Made by a program: the position numbers and the translations under genes
Shown: piece after piece, positions 49,691-60,831 of the stretch
How positions within the stretch are numbered: the stretch's first letter is position 1
How the letters are laid out: each line of letters opens with the position of its first letter
Source of the DNA: Petaurus breviceps papuanus
Taxonomy: Eukaryota; Chordata; Mammalia; Diprotodontia; Petauridae
Reading direction: 5' to 3'
Assembly: GCA_028583685.1 (NCBI GenBank)
Contig: JAMXIF010000058.1
Span: forward strand, 12,210,165-12,274,164
Length of the DNA: 64,000 nucleotides
Notes under the pieces: model-generated
What the model was told of the DNA's origin: nothing
The model's database searches: none
The model's input: the letters and a program-made list of their open reading frames with translations, nothing else

Positions 49691-50059
49691 ATCAAGTGCA
49701 TAGGTGAGAGGAGGGGAAGGGAAAGATGGCTTGGAAGCTAATTAGCAGTGTGACTTTGGGCTTCCCATCCCAGAACCCCAATTTATTGATCTGTAAAGAG
49801 GATGTACTAGATGTTCCCTCAGGTCCTTCTTTGCAGTACAATGTAGGAGAGGAAGAGACACCTGGGGTTAATCACTGAAAGATCCTTACTTGAAAAGATC
49901 ATTTACAGCTGGGGTGGGGGAGGGAAATGGCAGCTTACAATTCCTCCCATTTCCAGTTTAGGAAAACTGAGGCTGAAATCTGGGAAGGGCTGGCCCAGGG
50001 CAGGGAGGCCTAGACTTTGGGTGGTATTCTAAAGAGAATTTACCCTAGCCCGGGGCTCA

Positions 50060-50520
50060 ACAACTCAAAAAACTGAATGAGCCCCAACCTCCGCCCCGAA
50101 TATCCAGACAACCAATCGCACCTGGAGGTGGAGCTGCCATTTGGTTGCCTTGGCCAATAGAAATGGGGGGCGGGGCCTGGGGGGGGGTCCCAGGGTGTGT
50201 GTTTCGGGAGGAAGGTTTCCCTGGGCGTGCTGCTGCCCGGGTAGCTCTTGGCAGAGCAGACTGAGCAGTCGCGGGGAGCTGCATGGAGGACCCCAACGGC
50301 GTCGGTCCCGGGGCTGGCAGCCCACTTGGGAACGGTAGCGGCAGCGGAGGAGGAGGAGGCAGCAAGGGAAAGCAGGCGTCGCCCAAGGGCCGGGAAATAT
50401 TCAAGAACCAGCGGAGGGAGTCCGAGGTGGGCAGTGTCTTGTGCTGGGGAAGGGAAGAGATCGGGGGTGCTGCAGCGAGGGGCGGGCAGAGAGCCGCCCC
50501 TAAGTTAGGGTGAGCCTGGG
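50060..50520 (+). promoter_or_regulatory. STRIP2: STRIP2 CpG-island promoter
   Basis: G+C-rich, CpG-containing block around the first exon, unlike the AT-rich surroundings. CCAAT boxes at 50112-50116 and 50154-50158 and a GC box (GGGGCGGGGCC) at 50166-50176 lie within 180 bases of the start codon. There is no TATA box, as usual for such promoters. Confidence 0.8.
50283..50426 (+). CDS. STRIP2: STRIP2 exon 1
   Basis: Residues 1-48 in the CpG island. The start ATG has a weak context at -3 but G at +4. A Gly/Ser run (GSGSGGGGGS) at about 18-27 is low complexity. Donor gtgggc, phase 0. Confidence 0.92.
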
Positions 50521-53500
50521 GGCACCGCGGCAGGGCCACAGGAGAGGAGGCCCTGATTCCTCCCCCGTAGATAGTGGAATCCAAAAGATCTGAAGCTGGA
50601 TGAAGACACCTTGGAAATGATCTAAACCTCTCATCTTACAGATCAGGAAACCAAGGCCCTGGAAGGTTAAGTGACTTGTCCACAGTCATACTGGAGTAAG
50701 GAGCAGAGCTAGGACTCTGAGTCCAAGTCCGGTATACTTGCTTAATTAAGCTGGGTGTTTAACCCAGGCCACTTGACCCTCAGGCTGATGTAGTCCCGGG
50801 CTTCCCTCCTCATTCTTGCCAGGAATGGGGCCTCAGTTTCCCTTATGCTCCTTGTGACCCAGCCAATATTACCTCAGCCCCAGGACGTCTGGTAAGATCT
50901 GCAGGGCTAATGTAGACTGGATAAATGCGGCGGAGAGGTTTACATTTGCTCCTGTACTTCTCCTTTCTAAAGGATCTTAGCTGGGACCCTTTGTGTGACC
51001 AGAGAGGAACCTGAGAAGGGATAGACTGGGGTGCCTTGCCTGACCCTTCTCCATTTTGGCTCTTCCTTGTTTCTTAGTTTTGTTCTCTGTGCCACGTGGT
51101 GTGGTAGAAAGAAAAGTGACCTGAGTGTAAACCCCAGGTCCGCTGCTTCTTTCCTTTGTGACCTTGGACAAATCTTCATTCTGTTTCCTCAATTGTAAAA
51201 CGACGAGCATTGAGCTACATCTGATCCCTACCAGCTCTAGAATTCTGATTCTAGAGACCTTTATTCGCCTTACACAGAAAAGCATTCAGTTGGCGTTTGT
51301 TGAATGAATGAACCAAGAGTTTGGTAGCACCTGAAGGTCTTTACAAGGGTTACTACTCCATTCTGTCTTGCCCTTTAAGAGTATTTGGCAGGAGTATTTG
51401 CTGACCAGGTTTTTTCACCTCTCCTCAGACAGAATTCTCAGTTAAATAGAGGGAATAGGCTGGGTCTGGGAAGTTGAATTCACTGTTTCTTTAGCCCTGC
51501 TCCTAAAGAAAGATCAAGCTTCCTTCCCCCAGGGGTTAATGGATTTTATCTGGTCCTGAATGACTAGTCCTTTCCACTAAAAATGGCCCCTTAGAAGAGC
51601 CTATACTGTTAATCCTTTTTCTAGGTAGACCTAAGGGCTCTTTATGGTAAACCTAAGGCTAAGGAATGCCCCTCCTCTTTGTGGCTATGGGAGAAGGGGA
51701 ATAGGGCCTAAAGGACCAAGAGGTAAAAGCACTTGGCCAAAATCATGCTGGTAGCAAGCTCCTAGGAGAGTGTCAAGTCAGAGCCCTGGAGTTGGGGACT
51801 CTTCAGGTTGCTGCTGGCTAATCAGACTATGCTTTTTGAAGAGGCAGTGACCCCAGGCCTCTTCAGCAAAAGGCTCTGTTAGCTTTGCTTTGACCAACCA
51901 GTGTGGTTCCTGCAGGATCCCTTCCTCCTACCTGCAGAGAGCATCAGCTTAGCGCCCCTGTCTGCCTGGGGCTGCATCTTAATTTTTTTTCATTTCTGCT
52001 TTCCCTGCTCTGAAACTCATTGCTAATGGGATCATCTCAGTGTTCATTTCCTGCCAACAGGCTGTCCTAAAAAAATCAGCTCTCCCCTACCTTCTCTGCG
52101 AGCTGGGGAAGCTGCCTTTCCCTATCAATGTGTTCCCCATCACCAGGCTGTCTTGGTGCCAGTTATGATGACAATTCACCTTCAGATCTCTCCTTGCCTT
52201 ATCTAAGAAGAAAAGGTAGTCTTTTAGGCTGCTAAGTACACTGGGACAAAATTAGACTAGCTCTTCCTTATTCGGTCCCCCAGAAGCATTCTGAGATACA
52301 TTCCTTAGCAGCTCTGTTTAGCTTTGGACGCCAAAGAATATGATGCCCCTGTACCATGTACCCTCTGGTCCTCCCCCCGCCCCCCACATTTGTCCTTCTC
52401 CTCTAACTTGTAAGCTCCTTGAGGGCCAAGACTTTTTCTTATTTGTATCCCCAGTGCCTGGCACTTTCTAGCTTTGTGATCCTGGGCAAATCACTTGACC
52501 TCTGTTTGCCTCAGTTTCCTCAACTGTAAAATGGTGCTTAATAAATGTTGATTGTAATTGAGAGAGTCTGCATCACTGCAGGATGTCATTTGACCACCTC
52601 TCATATCCATACCCACAATGATGTGATGAAACATTGCTTATGCAGGGACATAATTTGATTATTTCTCTCCTCCATTCTGTCTGCTGTAACAGCAGCATGA
52701 GTTTATAGGAATGTGGACTTTAGAACTTGAAGCCCTTTGATGATCTGGTCACACAGGACAGACATGTAGCTGGCTTGACATTTTAATTGCTGGAAGGATC
52801 GTCCAATAAACAGCAATTATATTGCTGATAAAAGTCTGGGATGTGGGACTTAATTACTTTACAAAAATATTTCTCTATGATCAGCTTCACTGCAGGCTCT
52901 TTTTTTTATCAGTTTCCCTCATGCATTTAACAGAATCACTGATTGTTCATTCAGTTCAACCCCCTCATTTTACAAATCCTGTCCTTGAGGCCTGGAGAGG
53001 AGAATGACTCGCCCAAGGTCTCACACGGTTTTTGACAGAATCAAGGCTTTTTGACTCACCAAGATAGCTCTTTGTCAACTTTTTTTAAACTTTGGGCGGT
53101 TGTTAACCTAGGTTGCCTTTGCAGAAGCAAATATGTGGTCCAGGGGATAGAGTATTAGCCCTGGAGTCAGGAAGCTGAGTTAAAATTCAGCTTCAGCCAC
53201 TTTCGAGCTTTGTGACCCTGGGCAAGTCACTTGACCTCTGTTTGCCTCAGTTTCCCCAACTGTAAAATGGGGATAACTATAGCACCTACTTCAAAGGATT
53301 GATGTAAAGATCAAAATAGATTGTATTTGTAAGACTCTTAGCATAGTGCATGTACTTAGTAGGTGCTTAATAAACATCTATTCTCTTCTCCTGCTCCACC
53401 TTTTCTTAACCTTTCAGTGCTCTAGGCAACTCTCTAAGTCGGTAAATTGCTGAGGAGGTACTAAAAGTGCATTTTTAAAGGGAGTTTCCTCATCTCAGAG

Positions 53501-56500
53501 TTCCTTATAATCAATGAAAATGTAAGTTCAAGTTATTTTATAAGTTCCTGTTTATTTTCCTACAGATGAACTCTTTCTCTTCTAGTTTTGGTTGTAAGTT
53601 GGAACAGATATAAGGACATAAACTATAATTTTCACATCAGCTCCTCTTTTTTTTTTTTTTTAAGCAATTGGGGTTAAGTAACTTGCTCAAGGTTACTCGG
53701 CCAATTATTTTGTGTGGGTGCCAAGTATCTGAGGCTGGAACCGATCTGGGTCTCCTGACACTGGGGCTGGCGCTCTTACTCACTGTGCCACCTGGCCACC
53801 CCTCAGCTCTTCTTTCTGCTCCTGTTTTCCCATGCCCTCAGTTTCCCTTTCTGTACAACCAGTCTTTGAGATTAGCCATAGACATTTTCTGTTGAACTTT
53901 GAGGTTGCTTAGTGAGAGTAAGTGAATGTCTGAGCTCCTCCCAGGTGGGAGGACCAGGTGTGATTCTCTCTGGATTTACTCTGGCCTTTTCCTCCTAAGA
54001 GGTGGGGAAGGGAATGAGGGAAAAGGAAGCCAAGCAAGCTTTGTTACAACCAAGGCTTCTCCATTTCAGGGCTCTGTGGACTGTCCCAACCTGGAGTTTG
54101 AGTATGGGGATGCTGATGAGCATGGGGCCGAGCTGTCAGGTAGGTACAGGGCCAGTGGCTTTGGGGAGATTGGGGGAGAGAGGGAGGAAGGAGGTGGGAG
54201 GTTCTCTGGTTCACCTTCTACCACTAGAGATCTGTGATCTCTTCAGCCTCTCAGTTCAGCCCTCTCTGCACCCAGGAACTGTGATGTTTGTCACTGAAAG
54301 AAGAGCTCTCTCCTCCCTTTCCTCTTGATTTGTTTGCTCTATCTTTCTACTGCTATTGGTTCTTCCCTTCCTCAAATATTTATTGACCACCTAATTTCAT
54401 ATATTCAGCCAGCATTTTAAAAGCACCTGTTCTGTGCTAGGCACTGGGGAACTTACAAAGAACCTACATTTTGGGTGGGGAGGTAAGGGGCGAGATAAGT
54501 CAATATAAAATAATTTCTTAGAGGACACACAGCTGGGGTTAGGAATATCAGAAAAGGCCTAATGCAGAAAACGGTACTTGAAGGAAGTCTTGAAGGAAGC
54601 TAAGATTTCTCCCAGGAGTGAATAAGAGAGAGCGTTCTAGGTGTGGGGCATAGCCCCTGCACAGGCATGCTCAAGGGGTTATGGCAGCCAGAGGGAAGAG
54701 CAGCAGACTCTGCTCAGCTTCTTCCTGGGAATCTCCTTTGCCTCTACATAACTTCTTTCTCTCACTATTTTTTTCTCTTTCCCCTTCCTTTTCTTCCTGT
54801 CCTTTTTCTCTTCCTCCCTTCCTTTGTTCCTTTATCTCCTTTGCCTTTTTCCTTTCCCTCTCCTCTCCTTCCTTTCCCTTTCCCTCCTATTTTTCCTTCC
54901 TCTCTCCTTTCTTTCTTCTCTCCCTCTTTTCCTTATCTTCCCCTTTCCTCCTTCTCTCCTTTCCTTCTTCCCTCCTCCCTCCCTCCTTTCCTTCTTCTCT
55001 TTTGCCTTTCCTTTCTCTCTCTCTACTTTTTTCTCCCTCCTTTCTTTCCTCTCACCTTTCCTTTTTCTCTCTCCTTTCTTTCCTTTTCCCCTCTTTTCTT
55101 TACTCTCTCCCTCCTTTCCTTATTCTTTCACCCTTTATCTTCTCTTCTTTTTCTCTCCCTTTCTTTTTCTCTCTTCCCTTTCCTTCCTTCTCCCTCTCCT
55201 TTCCTTCCTCTCAACTTTTCTTCCTCTCCCTCTTCTTTTTTCTTCTTCCTCTTTTTTATTTCTGTACCCCTTCTCCCTCCCCCATTATTAACCTCTAAGG
55301 TCTGGGGCTGTAAACAGTATATAGACCTCATTTCTCATATGTTTTCTGTTCCCCTTAAATCCTTTACCTCAAATCATGTGGTGATATTTAAAGAAAATAA
55401 AGCTTGCTATGTGAACCTGCAGGATGCAGGCAAAGAAGCCTGGATTGTCAAAGACAGTGGCCTGTGCATGTACACTCCCCCCACTCTCCCCCCCCCCCCC
55501 ATGCCACACCCCCATCCTGGGATATTCCTAAGCTGTAGCTGAGCAAAGCCCACTCATCTGTCAGAGCTGGGCTGGTTCTATCTGTTTGTTTTTTAGCTCA
55601 GACTGAGTGTGCTCCCTTCAGTATTTAAAGACCTCAGTGTTCAGAGGTATGAATGCCAGTTATTAATAAGCAGCTCCCTTCATGCCTGGGAAAAAGATGA
55701 GGTGAAAATTAAATTTTCTGTCACATGGAAGTGATACTTGGAGGCACGTTTCTCTCAGAAGAGACACATCTTTAGAGAAGTTCTTAGGAATAAGTGTAGA
55801 GGAAAATGTCTTGATGAATTGATAGGGAGAGAGAGAACAAAGTCAGCTCTATCCCTCCTTCCTCCCCCCACCACATACACACTCTGAGGGGCCTCGTTCT
55901 CATTTCTGCCTTATTTCCTAGGTACTACATTCTTTTATCTTTTCTTTGTGACAATGTAGGTGTTGCCTCTGTCTGACAGCTAGGTAAACTAACACTCAGA
56001 GAGAGTCGTGAAGATTGGGTTCAAGCTTGAGCTCTGCTACTTATAAGCTGTCTGATCATGCCCGAGTCCCTGTTCATTTCTAGACCTGGATTTTCTTTTC
56101 TTCTTTTTTTTTTTTTTGAGGCAATCAAGGTTAAGTGACTTGTCCAGGGTCACACAGCTAGTATAGACTTGAATTTTCTGATTTATAAAAGGAGAGTGCT
56201 AGATAGAGATGATCTTTAGTCCTTCCATCTCTTCCTCCTCTTGAAGGACTGGGTTTGTGAGTGAGAGAGTCCTTCACCATTCCAGGATCCTCAAACCTAT
56301 CTGTAGTCAGGAGCCCTGACTCCTGGGCTCAAGTTGAATTCATTGGACTGTTTGCAATAGAATGCTGGCTAGCTTTCATGGGCTTTTTTCTTGCTCCATG
56401 ACTTCAGCTGGGAGCCTAAATAAGGTCAAGAAACCTAGATCCAGGGGTGACTAGGTGGCGCAGTGAGTAGAGCACCAGCCCTGGAGTCAGGAGGACCTAA

Positions 56501-59275
56501 GTTCAAATCCAGCCTCAGAAACTTAACACAAAAGCTAGCCTTGTGACCTTGGGCAAGTCACTTAACCCCAATTGTCTTGCAGAAAACAAAAAAGAAAAAA
56601 AAGAGAAACCTAGATCCACAAATCTTGAATATTCTGTTCTTGGTATTTCTAAGTCTCTCCCTGACCTCTAGGGCATCTCGCTTCCTGGATTTCATTCTGT
56701 GCTGAGACGCGGAATTAACTTTGTTGTCCAGTCATTTCCGACTCTATATGATTCCATGGACTTTTGTCCATGGGGTTTTCTTTTCTTGGCAGAGGTACTT
56801 GAGTGTTTTGCCATTTCCTTCTCCAGCTCATTTTCAGATGAGTCAAATAAGGGTTCACTGACTTGGCCAGGGTCACACAATTAGTGTTTGAGGCCAGATT
56901 GGAACTTGGATCTTCTTGGCTCCAAGACCAGTGCTCTAATCCACTGCCCCATGGAATTACTATTCTTTGACTAAAGTCATAATAATTACTATTTATATAC
57001 AAATAATTCACATATAAATATTTAAGTAATTTATATAAAAATAATTGTATAGTGATTTAAGGATTGCAAAGTACATACATATATTTGCATATTCAATCCT
57101 GACAACCCTGTGAATTAGAGGTACTCCTATCTTAGATAACCTGTTGGAGCCTTGATTTCCTTAAATGACTTGCCCAGGGCCACACAGCTGTGTGGTAAGA
57201 TTTGAACAGGAGATTTGAATTCACAAAGGGAGCCATTGCCCAAATGATGTGATATTGTCGTTGTCTATCTGTTAGGCAGTCCACTAGACCTCAGAGGAGG
57301 GGCCGATTGGGCCCCACCCTTGGAGAACTGTCTACCTTTAACTGACAAATTGATCTTGGGAGTGGTGATGGTGTGATTTGCTGTATGCCAAAAGCACATG
57401 CTACCTCTTTTCTCTCCCTCTGGTAACCTTGCTGCCTCAGCTAGGCTGGCTTGCCTGTGTTGGAGGTGGTAGAAGGGGTCCTGAGTTCTCTCACAGATAG
57501 GTCCCCAAAAGGAAACACTGGTGGTCTCTCCCTGTCATAACTTCAGCGTCTCTGCTCTCTCTTCCTCAGTATCAGTCTCAGCATCTTTCAATGTCGGTTT
57601 TGTTCTCTTTATCTCTTTTTAATTTTTAAAAAATTGTTCTGAAATCCTCTTCTTGGTGGTCAAAATACTTCATTTCTTTCTCTAGGGATGTGTGTGTGTG
57701 TGTGTGAGAGAGTGTTAAACAACACTCTGGTTCTCAGCTCTGGATTTTAGAAAATGATATGGGTTTCAGAATCTGTAGAGATGGGATTGACTTCAGTCAA
57801 AATGGACAAGCCACAAGAAACTAAAACCCCAAGAGAGTGGTCTAACTAAAAGGACTCTGGATTAGGAGCCCAGAGACCTGGGTTCTGCCACTAGCAAGCA
57901 GAGTGACCTTGGGTGACTCATTTTTCTTCTCTGGCCTCAGTTTCCTCATCTGGAAGGTGAGGGGATTGAGCTCAGTGGTGTCTAAGGTCCTTCCCGGCTC
58001 TCCCACTGAATCTCTGCTGTTCTGTTTCCTCCTGTTTCTGTAACCCAAATTAGGTTGCCCTATCTCTTGCAGTAGCCAGCTGGCTGGAGGAGTGCAGATC
58101 TGACTGTCTAATCGCCTGGGGACCTGGGTGGTTATTTTTAACTTTCTCCTCAGAAGGGGTGGAAGCTGGATCTGGGCAGGGCTGGGCACAGGAATGTGTT
58201 GGAAGCCTCAGCTCTCCCACTACTAAACTGTCAGTGACTCTATCTGTCCCCTTTTTCTCCACCACAGAACTGTACAGCTACACTGAGAACCCAGAGTTCC
58301 CTATCAACCGGCACTGCTTTGAAGAGGATTTCAGGACACAAGGTGCTCTTGTGCGGAGAGACCCTTCCTCTGAAAGGCCAGGGAGCAGGAGCTCTCTGTC
58401 CTCTGTGGCACACACCTTCATTCTTCCTGTGGTGCATTAGTATGCTCTAACAAAGGGCCAGAGATAATGACAACCCCCTCTTCCCCTTCCAGAATCCCAG
58501 GAAGTTCCAATAGTTGAATTGGCAGAAAGAGGCTATGGACCAGAAATTGGGAATACTTGGCTTAGGTGCCTTTGTTATTATAATATTAAAATTGAAACCT
58601 TGCTGTTCCAAAGGAGGTGGTGGGATGGGCTCCAGCAAAAGGACACCCAGGTTAAAGATTCTCCTCCCTGTGTATTCTTAGCCTCCTTCTCTCTCTCCCC
58701 TCTTGGGGGGGATTATCTCCTGCAGCCAGACAACTGACTGCTTGAAAAAAAATTTTTTTTAATTTTTGGAGGGCAATTGGGGTTAAGTGACTTGCCCAAG
58801 GTCACAAGGCTAGTTTTTGTGTTAAGTGTCTGAGGCTGGATTTGAACTCAGGTCCTCCTGACTCTAAGGCCGGTGCTCTATTCACTGTGCCACTTAGCCA
58901 CCCCTTGAAAATTCTTTTAACTCCCCCAGTTTTGAAAACCATTGATACTCTCCTGTGTCATTGACTGCTTTGGACCACTGATTCTATGAAGATCCTCTTC
59001 ATAGAAGGAGTAAGGTTTGATAGTTAGAGAAGCTTGAGAGAGATGGTGGGGAGAGACTCAAGAGTAGCTATTCTGTTAAGATATATTGGGAGTAGGCCAG
59101 TTTTGACTCACATTGGCCATGGGGCCTCCTTTCTTTCCAGTACAAGGCAGAGGCTGGCTAGAACTGGAGGAGGCCTCACAGAAAGCCTATATAATGCGTC
59201 TTCTGGACCAGTTGGAGGTGATTAACAGGGAACAACGGCTGAAAGTGGCCCGGGCTATCCTCTATCTGGCCCAGG
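50283..59275 (+). CDS. STRIP2: STRIP2 (FAM40B), N-terminal part, exons 1-4
   Basis: Striatin-interacting protein 2. Family knowledge: STRIP1/2 are scaffold subunits of the STRIPAK complex, which joins PP2A and GCK-family kinases, acting in cytoskeletal and differentiation control. Four exons join in frame to 142 residues. A short Gly/Ser-rich leader (1-33) is followed by PKGREIFKNQRRESE, VDCPNLEFEYGDADEHGAEL, LYSYTENPEF, RHCFEEDFRTQ, then WLELEE.SQKAYIM.LLDQLE and RLKVARAILYLAQG. These match the N-terminus of human STRIP2 as I remember it and begin the N1221-type domain. The next expected exon (TFGECDSE...) is not in the window, so the gene continues past 64000. No defect seen. Confidence 0.94.
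53130..53395 (+). repeat. THER/MIR-type SINE
   Basis: 'gggatagagtattagccctggagtcagg', 'gggcaagtcacttgacctctgtttgcctcagtttcc', 'aactgtaaaatggggataa', and 3' 'cttagcatagtgcatgtacttagtaggtgcttaataa'. Confidence 0.8.
53650..53802 (-). mobile_element. Marsupial SINE, antisense
   Basis: T tract, 'gcaattggggttaagtaacttgctcaagg' through to 'gtgccacctggccacccc'. Duplication TCAGCTCCTCTTT (53637-53649) / TCAGCTCTTCTTT (53803-53815). Confidence 0.85.
54070..54139 (+). CDS. STRIP2: STRIP2 exon 2
   Basis: Residues 49-72, GSVDCPNLEFEYGDADEHGA then ELS. Acceptor atttcag, donor gtaggt. Matches human GSVDCPTLEFEYGDADGHAAELS with few changes. Confidence 0.95.
54755..55285. repeat. Long polypyrimidine (CT-rich) tract
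   Basis: About 530 bases almost entirely C and T on the + strand, built of irregular CCTTT/CTCC units with only scattered purines. The long open frames here (up to 299 codons, rich in Phe, Ser, Leu and Pro) result from the missing purines and are not genes. Confidence 0.95.
56100..56163 (-). mobile_element. Short truncated marsupial SINE, antisense
   Basis: T tract, then 'gaggcaatcaaggttaagtgacttgtccagggtcacacagc'. Flanks TAGACCTGGATTTTCT and TAGACTTGAATTTTCT look like a slightly diverged duplication. Confidence 0.65.
56444..56603 (+). mobile_element. Marsupial tRNA-derived SINE
   Basis: Head GGGGTGACTAGGTGGCGCAG. A perfect 15-base duplication AGAAACCTAGATCCA ends at 56443 and repeats from 56604. 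Confidence 0.88.
56721..56950 (-). mobile_element. RTE-tailed tRNA-derived SINE, antisense
   Basis: Starts 'ttgttgtccagtcatttccgactc', the complement of the RTE-type tail, passes 'tgccatttccttctccagctcattttcag' and ends 'gtgctctaatccactgcccc'. Flanked by GGAATTAACT and GGAATTACT. Confidence 0.8.
58268..58342 (+). CDS. STRIP2: STRIP2 exon 3
   Basis: Residues 72-97, LYSYTENPEFPINRHCFEED then FRTQ. Acceptor caccacag. The donor is gtgctc, weak after the GT, although the protein join (TQ|VQG) is exactly as in human STRIP2. Confidence 0.94.
58343..59140. other. STRIP2 intron 3
   Basis: One antisense SINE at 58749-58903. The remainder is unassigned. Confidence 0.6.
58749..58903 (-). mobile_element. 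Marsupial SINE, antisense
   Basis: 'gggcaattggggttaagtgacttgcccaaggtcac' through 'gaactcaggtcctcctgactc' to 'gtgccacttagccacc'. Duplication CTTGAAAA at 58741-58748 and 58904-58911. Confidence 0.82.
59141..59275 (+). CDS. STRIP2: STRIP2 exon 4
   Basis: Residues 97-142, QGRGWLELEEASQKAYIMRL then LDQLEVINREQRLKVARAIL and YLAQ. Amphipathic helices at the start of the N1221-type domain. Acceptor ctttccag, donor gtaagt. Confidence 0.95.
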
Positions 59276-60244
59276 GTAAGTGTTCCTTCCACAAGGCTGG
59301 GGAGGTGGCATATATGTGGGCTGCAGGGTTGTTTTCAAAGGAGGTTGAGCATTGACATCCACTGGGCACAGCTGTTTTATTGTTTGCCTTTCTAGACGAT
59401 CTGGGGTAATGGTGCCTGGGTGTAACTCTCCTGGGTCCAGTGCCTAGGGTCTTGATACCCTTAATAAAAGGATTTGTTCTGTAAAACTTGGACTCAGTCA
59501 AAAGGCTGCACCCAAGGACTTAGAAGGCCACATGTGGCCTCAAGGTCACAGGTTCCTCTGCCTCTATCTCTCCAGGCAGCTCTGCCTTTACTTTGTTCTT
59601 CCGTTTACCTGGTGGGGAAAGGAACTACCATCTGACTTTCACTTCAGCTAGTCAAAAATCAAGCCCTCCCTGTGGGCAAGAGCCATAGTCAAACCCACAT
59701 GGGGGAAGATGGGTAGGATAAGGCATGGTCCAATAGAAGAGAAACATGTACAAAAGGGAAAGGCAAGGAGATTTGAAGTTAATACAGTCTGATTGAGCAA
59801 AATGTTGAGGGGAATCTGAGTCCTTAGACTTGGGTGGGGTTAATCATGGAAGAGATGACTGGAGTCTTGGTTACCCATACAAGAAAATTATGTGGACCCT
59901 TTATGGAAAAACATGAGTAAGAGTTGCATAGGATGAGAAGGCATGGCAGCTTAGAATCTGCACCATTGGTTGGGAGTGGAGGTCATGAATCCATTAAACT
60001 ATTTGGAGGGGACATGAGTTTTCCTGGCAGGGTATGGAAGCTAGGAAGGAGCAAGGAACTGAAGAGAGAAGGACTTTGTAGGAGGCTAATTGGTAATGAG
60101 CTTGGGCCTGATGCAGGAAGCATGGCCTACTTCTTCCTTCTCATCCCCCAGTAAGATTTTGGGAAATCTGGAATCTCTTAGGATGAGGAGAATCAGAAGC
60201 CAGGGAAGGCATGAGTCCTTGTATTAGCACCTCTACCTGATTTT

Positions 60245-60831
60245 CCATCGGGGGGGATCAAAATTGACCAACCTACAATAAAGGAGACTGAGACAAAGCT
60301 CTGAGCCAGTACCAGTTCATTAAAGGGTCCATGGTCCCCTATAATGATCTGTTATGCCTCCTTCTTCCAGGACCTTGTATTTATAGAGTTTGATATCCAA
60401 ATATGCAAAAGAGGTACAGAATTTCATTGGTTGATAGACCTTGAGGGCCAAAAAATGACATATTAGCAGGAGGGGCACAGATTGGGTGAAGCATGGGGCA
60501 TCTTCACCGAATGAGTGGTCACTAAGTGATCACAGGATGGTCTCCTGCCCATGTTGGACAAGAGAGAATGGTCTGGAGGTACAAAGGTAAATTGGAAGAC
60601 TTTCCATGTAATTGAGTCACCGCCACCACACTGGGCTTGGCCACCATGATAAGGAAAAAGAAGGGTGGAGGGCCTTTAGGTAGCTTCCTGTGATTAAGCA
60701 AATGAACTTAGACTCTGCACCTCACAGCTCTGGGGCCAAATATACAAAACTTATAATTACTATGGAATCACAGCAACTTGATTGATACTGATTGGAATAG
60801 AGTAGGGGTCCTCACTGAATTATTTCTCACA
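60245..60831 (-). mobile_element. LTR of an endogenous-retrovirus-like fossil, antisense
   Basis: On the minus strand a block of about 590 bases begins TGTGAGAAATAATTCAG directly after a purine tract (GGATCAAAGCAGGGGAA) that looks like a polypurine tract. It has a TATA-type box (complement of 60367-60378) about two thirds along. This suggests a 3' LTR. Family, class and exact outer end are not determined. Clearly old. Confidence 0.5.

Larger units (their letters stand above)
40916..50059. other. Intergenic region between AHCYL2 and STRIP2
   Basis: About 9.1 kb. An AT microsatellite (about 41169-41205), mariner MITE copy 2 (41379-41817), L2 end (about 42160-42345), CR1/L3 RT piece (42790-42955), L1 3' end (44480-44960), RTE-tailed SINE (45646-45902), antisense MIR units (about 45935-46205), CA repeat plus assembly gap (46927-47376), CR1/L3, L1 and CR1/L3 fragments (47620-49690), and an exon-like patch (48641-49140). 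No certain gene. Confidence 0.65.
50427..54069. other. STRIP2 intron 1
   Basis: Antisense MIR at about 50615-50735, MIR at about 51105-51250, L2/MIR ends at about 52400-52560, MIR/THER at about 53130-53395 and an antisense SINE at 53650-53802. 51.3-52.4 kb has no recognised element. Confidence 0.6.
54140..58267. other. STRIP2 intron 2
   Basis: Polypyrimidine tract (54755-55285), truncated antisense SINE (56100-56163), SINE (56444-56603), antisense RTE-tailed SINE (56721-56950), antisense MIR (about 57045-57210), a TG repeat near 57690 and MIR (about 57845-58020). The rest is unassigned. Confidence 0.65.

Noticed and set aside
50057-50584. 175-codon minus-strand frame over STRIP2 exon 1
   Set aside because: Shadow of the GC-rich CpG island and the STRIP2 exon in the opposite strand; proline/alanine-rich low complexity.
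54643-55542. 299-codon open frame and two long overlapping frames
   Set aside because: They lie in the polypyrimidine tract, where stop codons are absent because purines are absent. The composition is almost only Phe, Ser, Leu and Pro.
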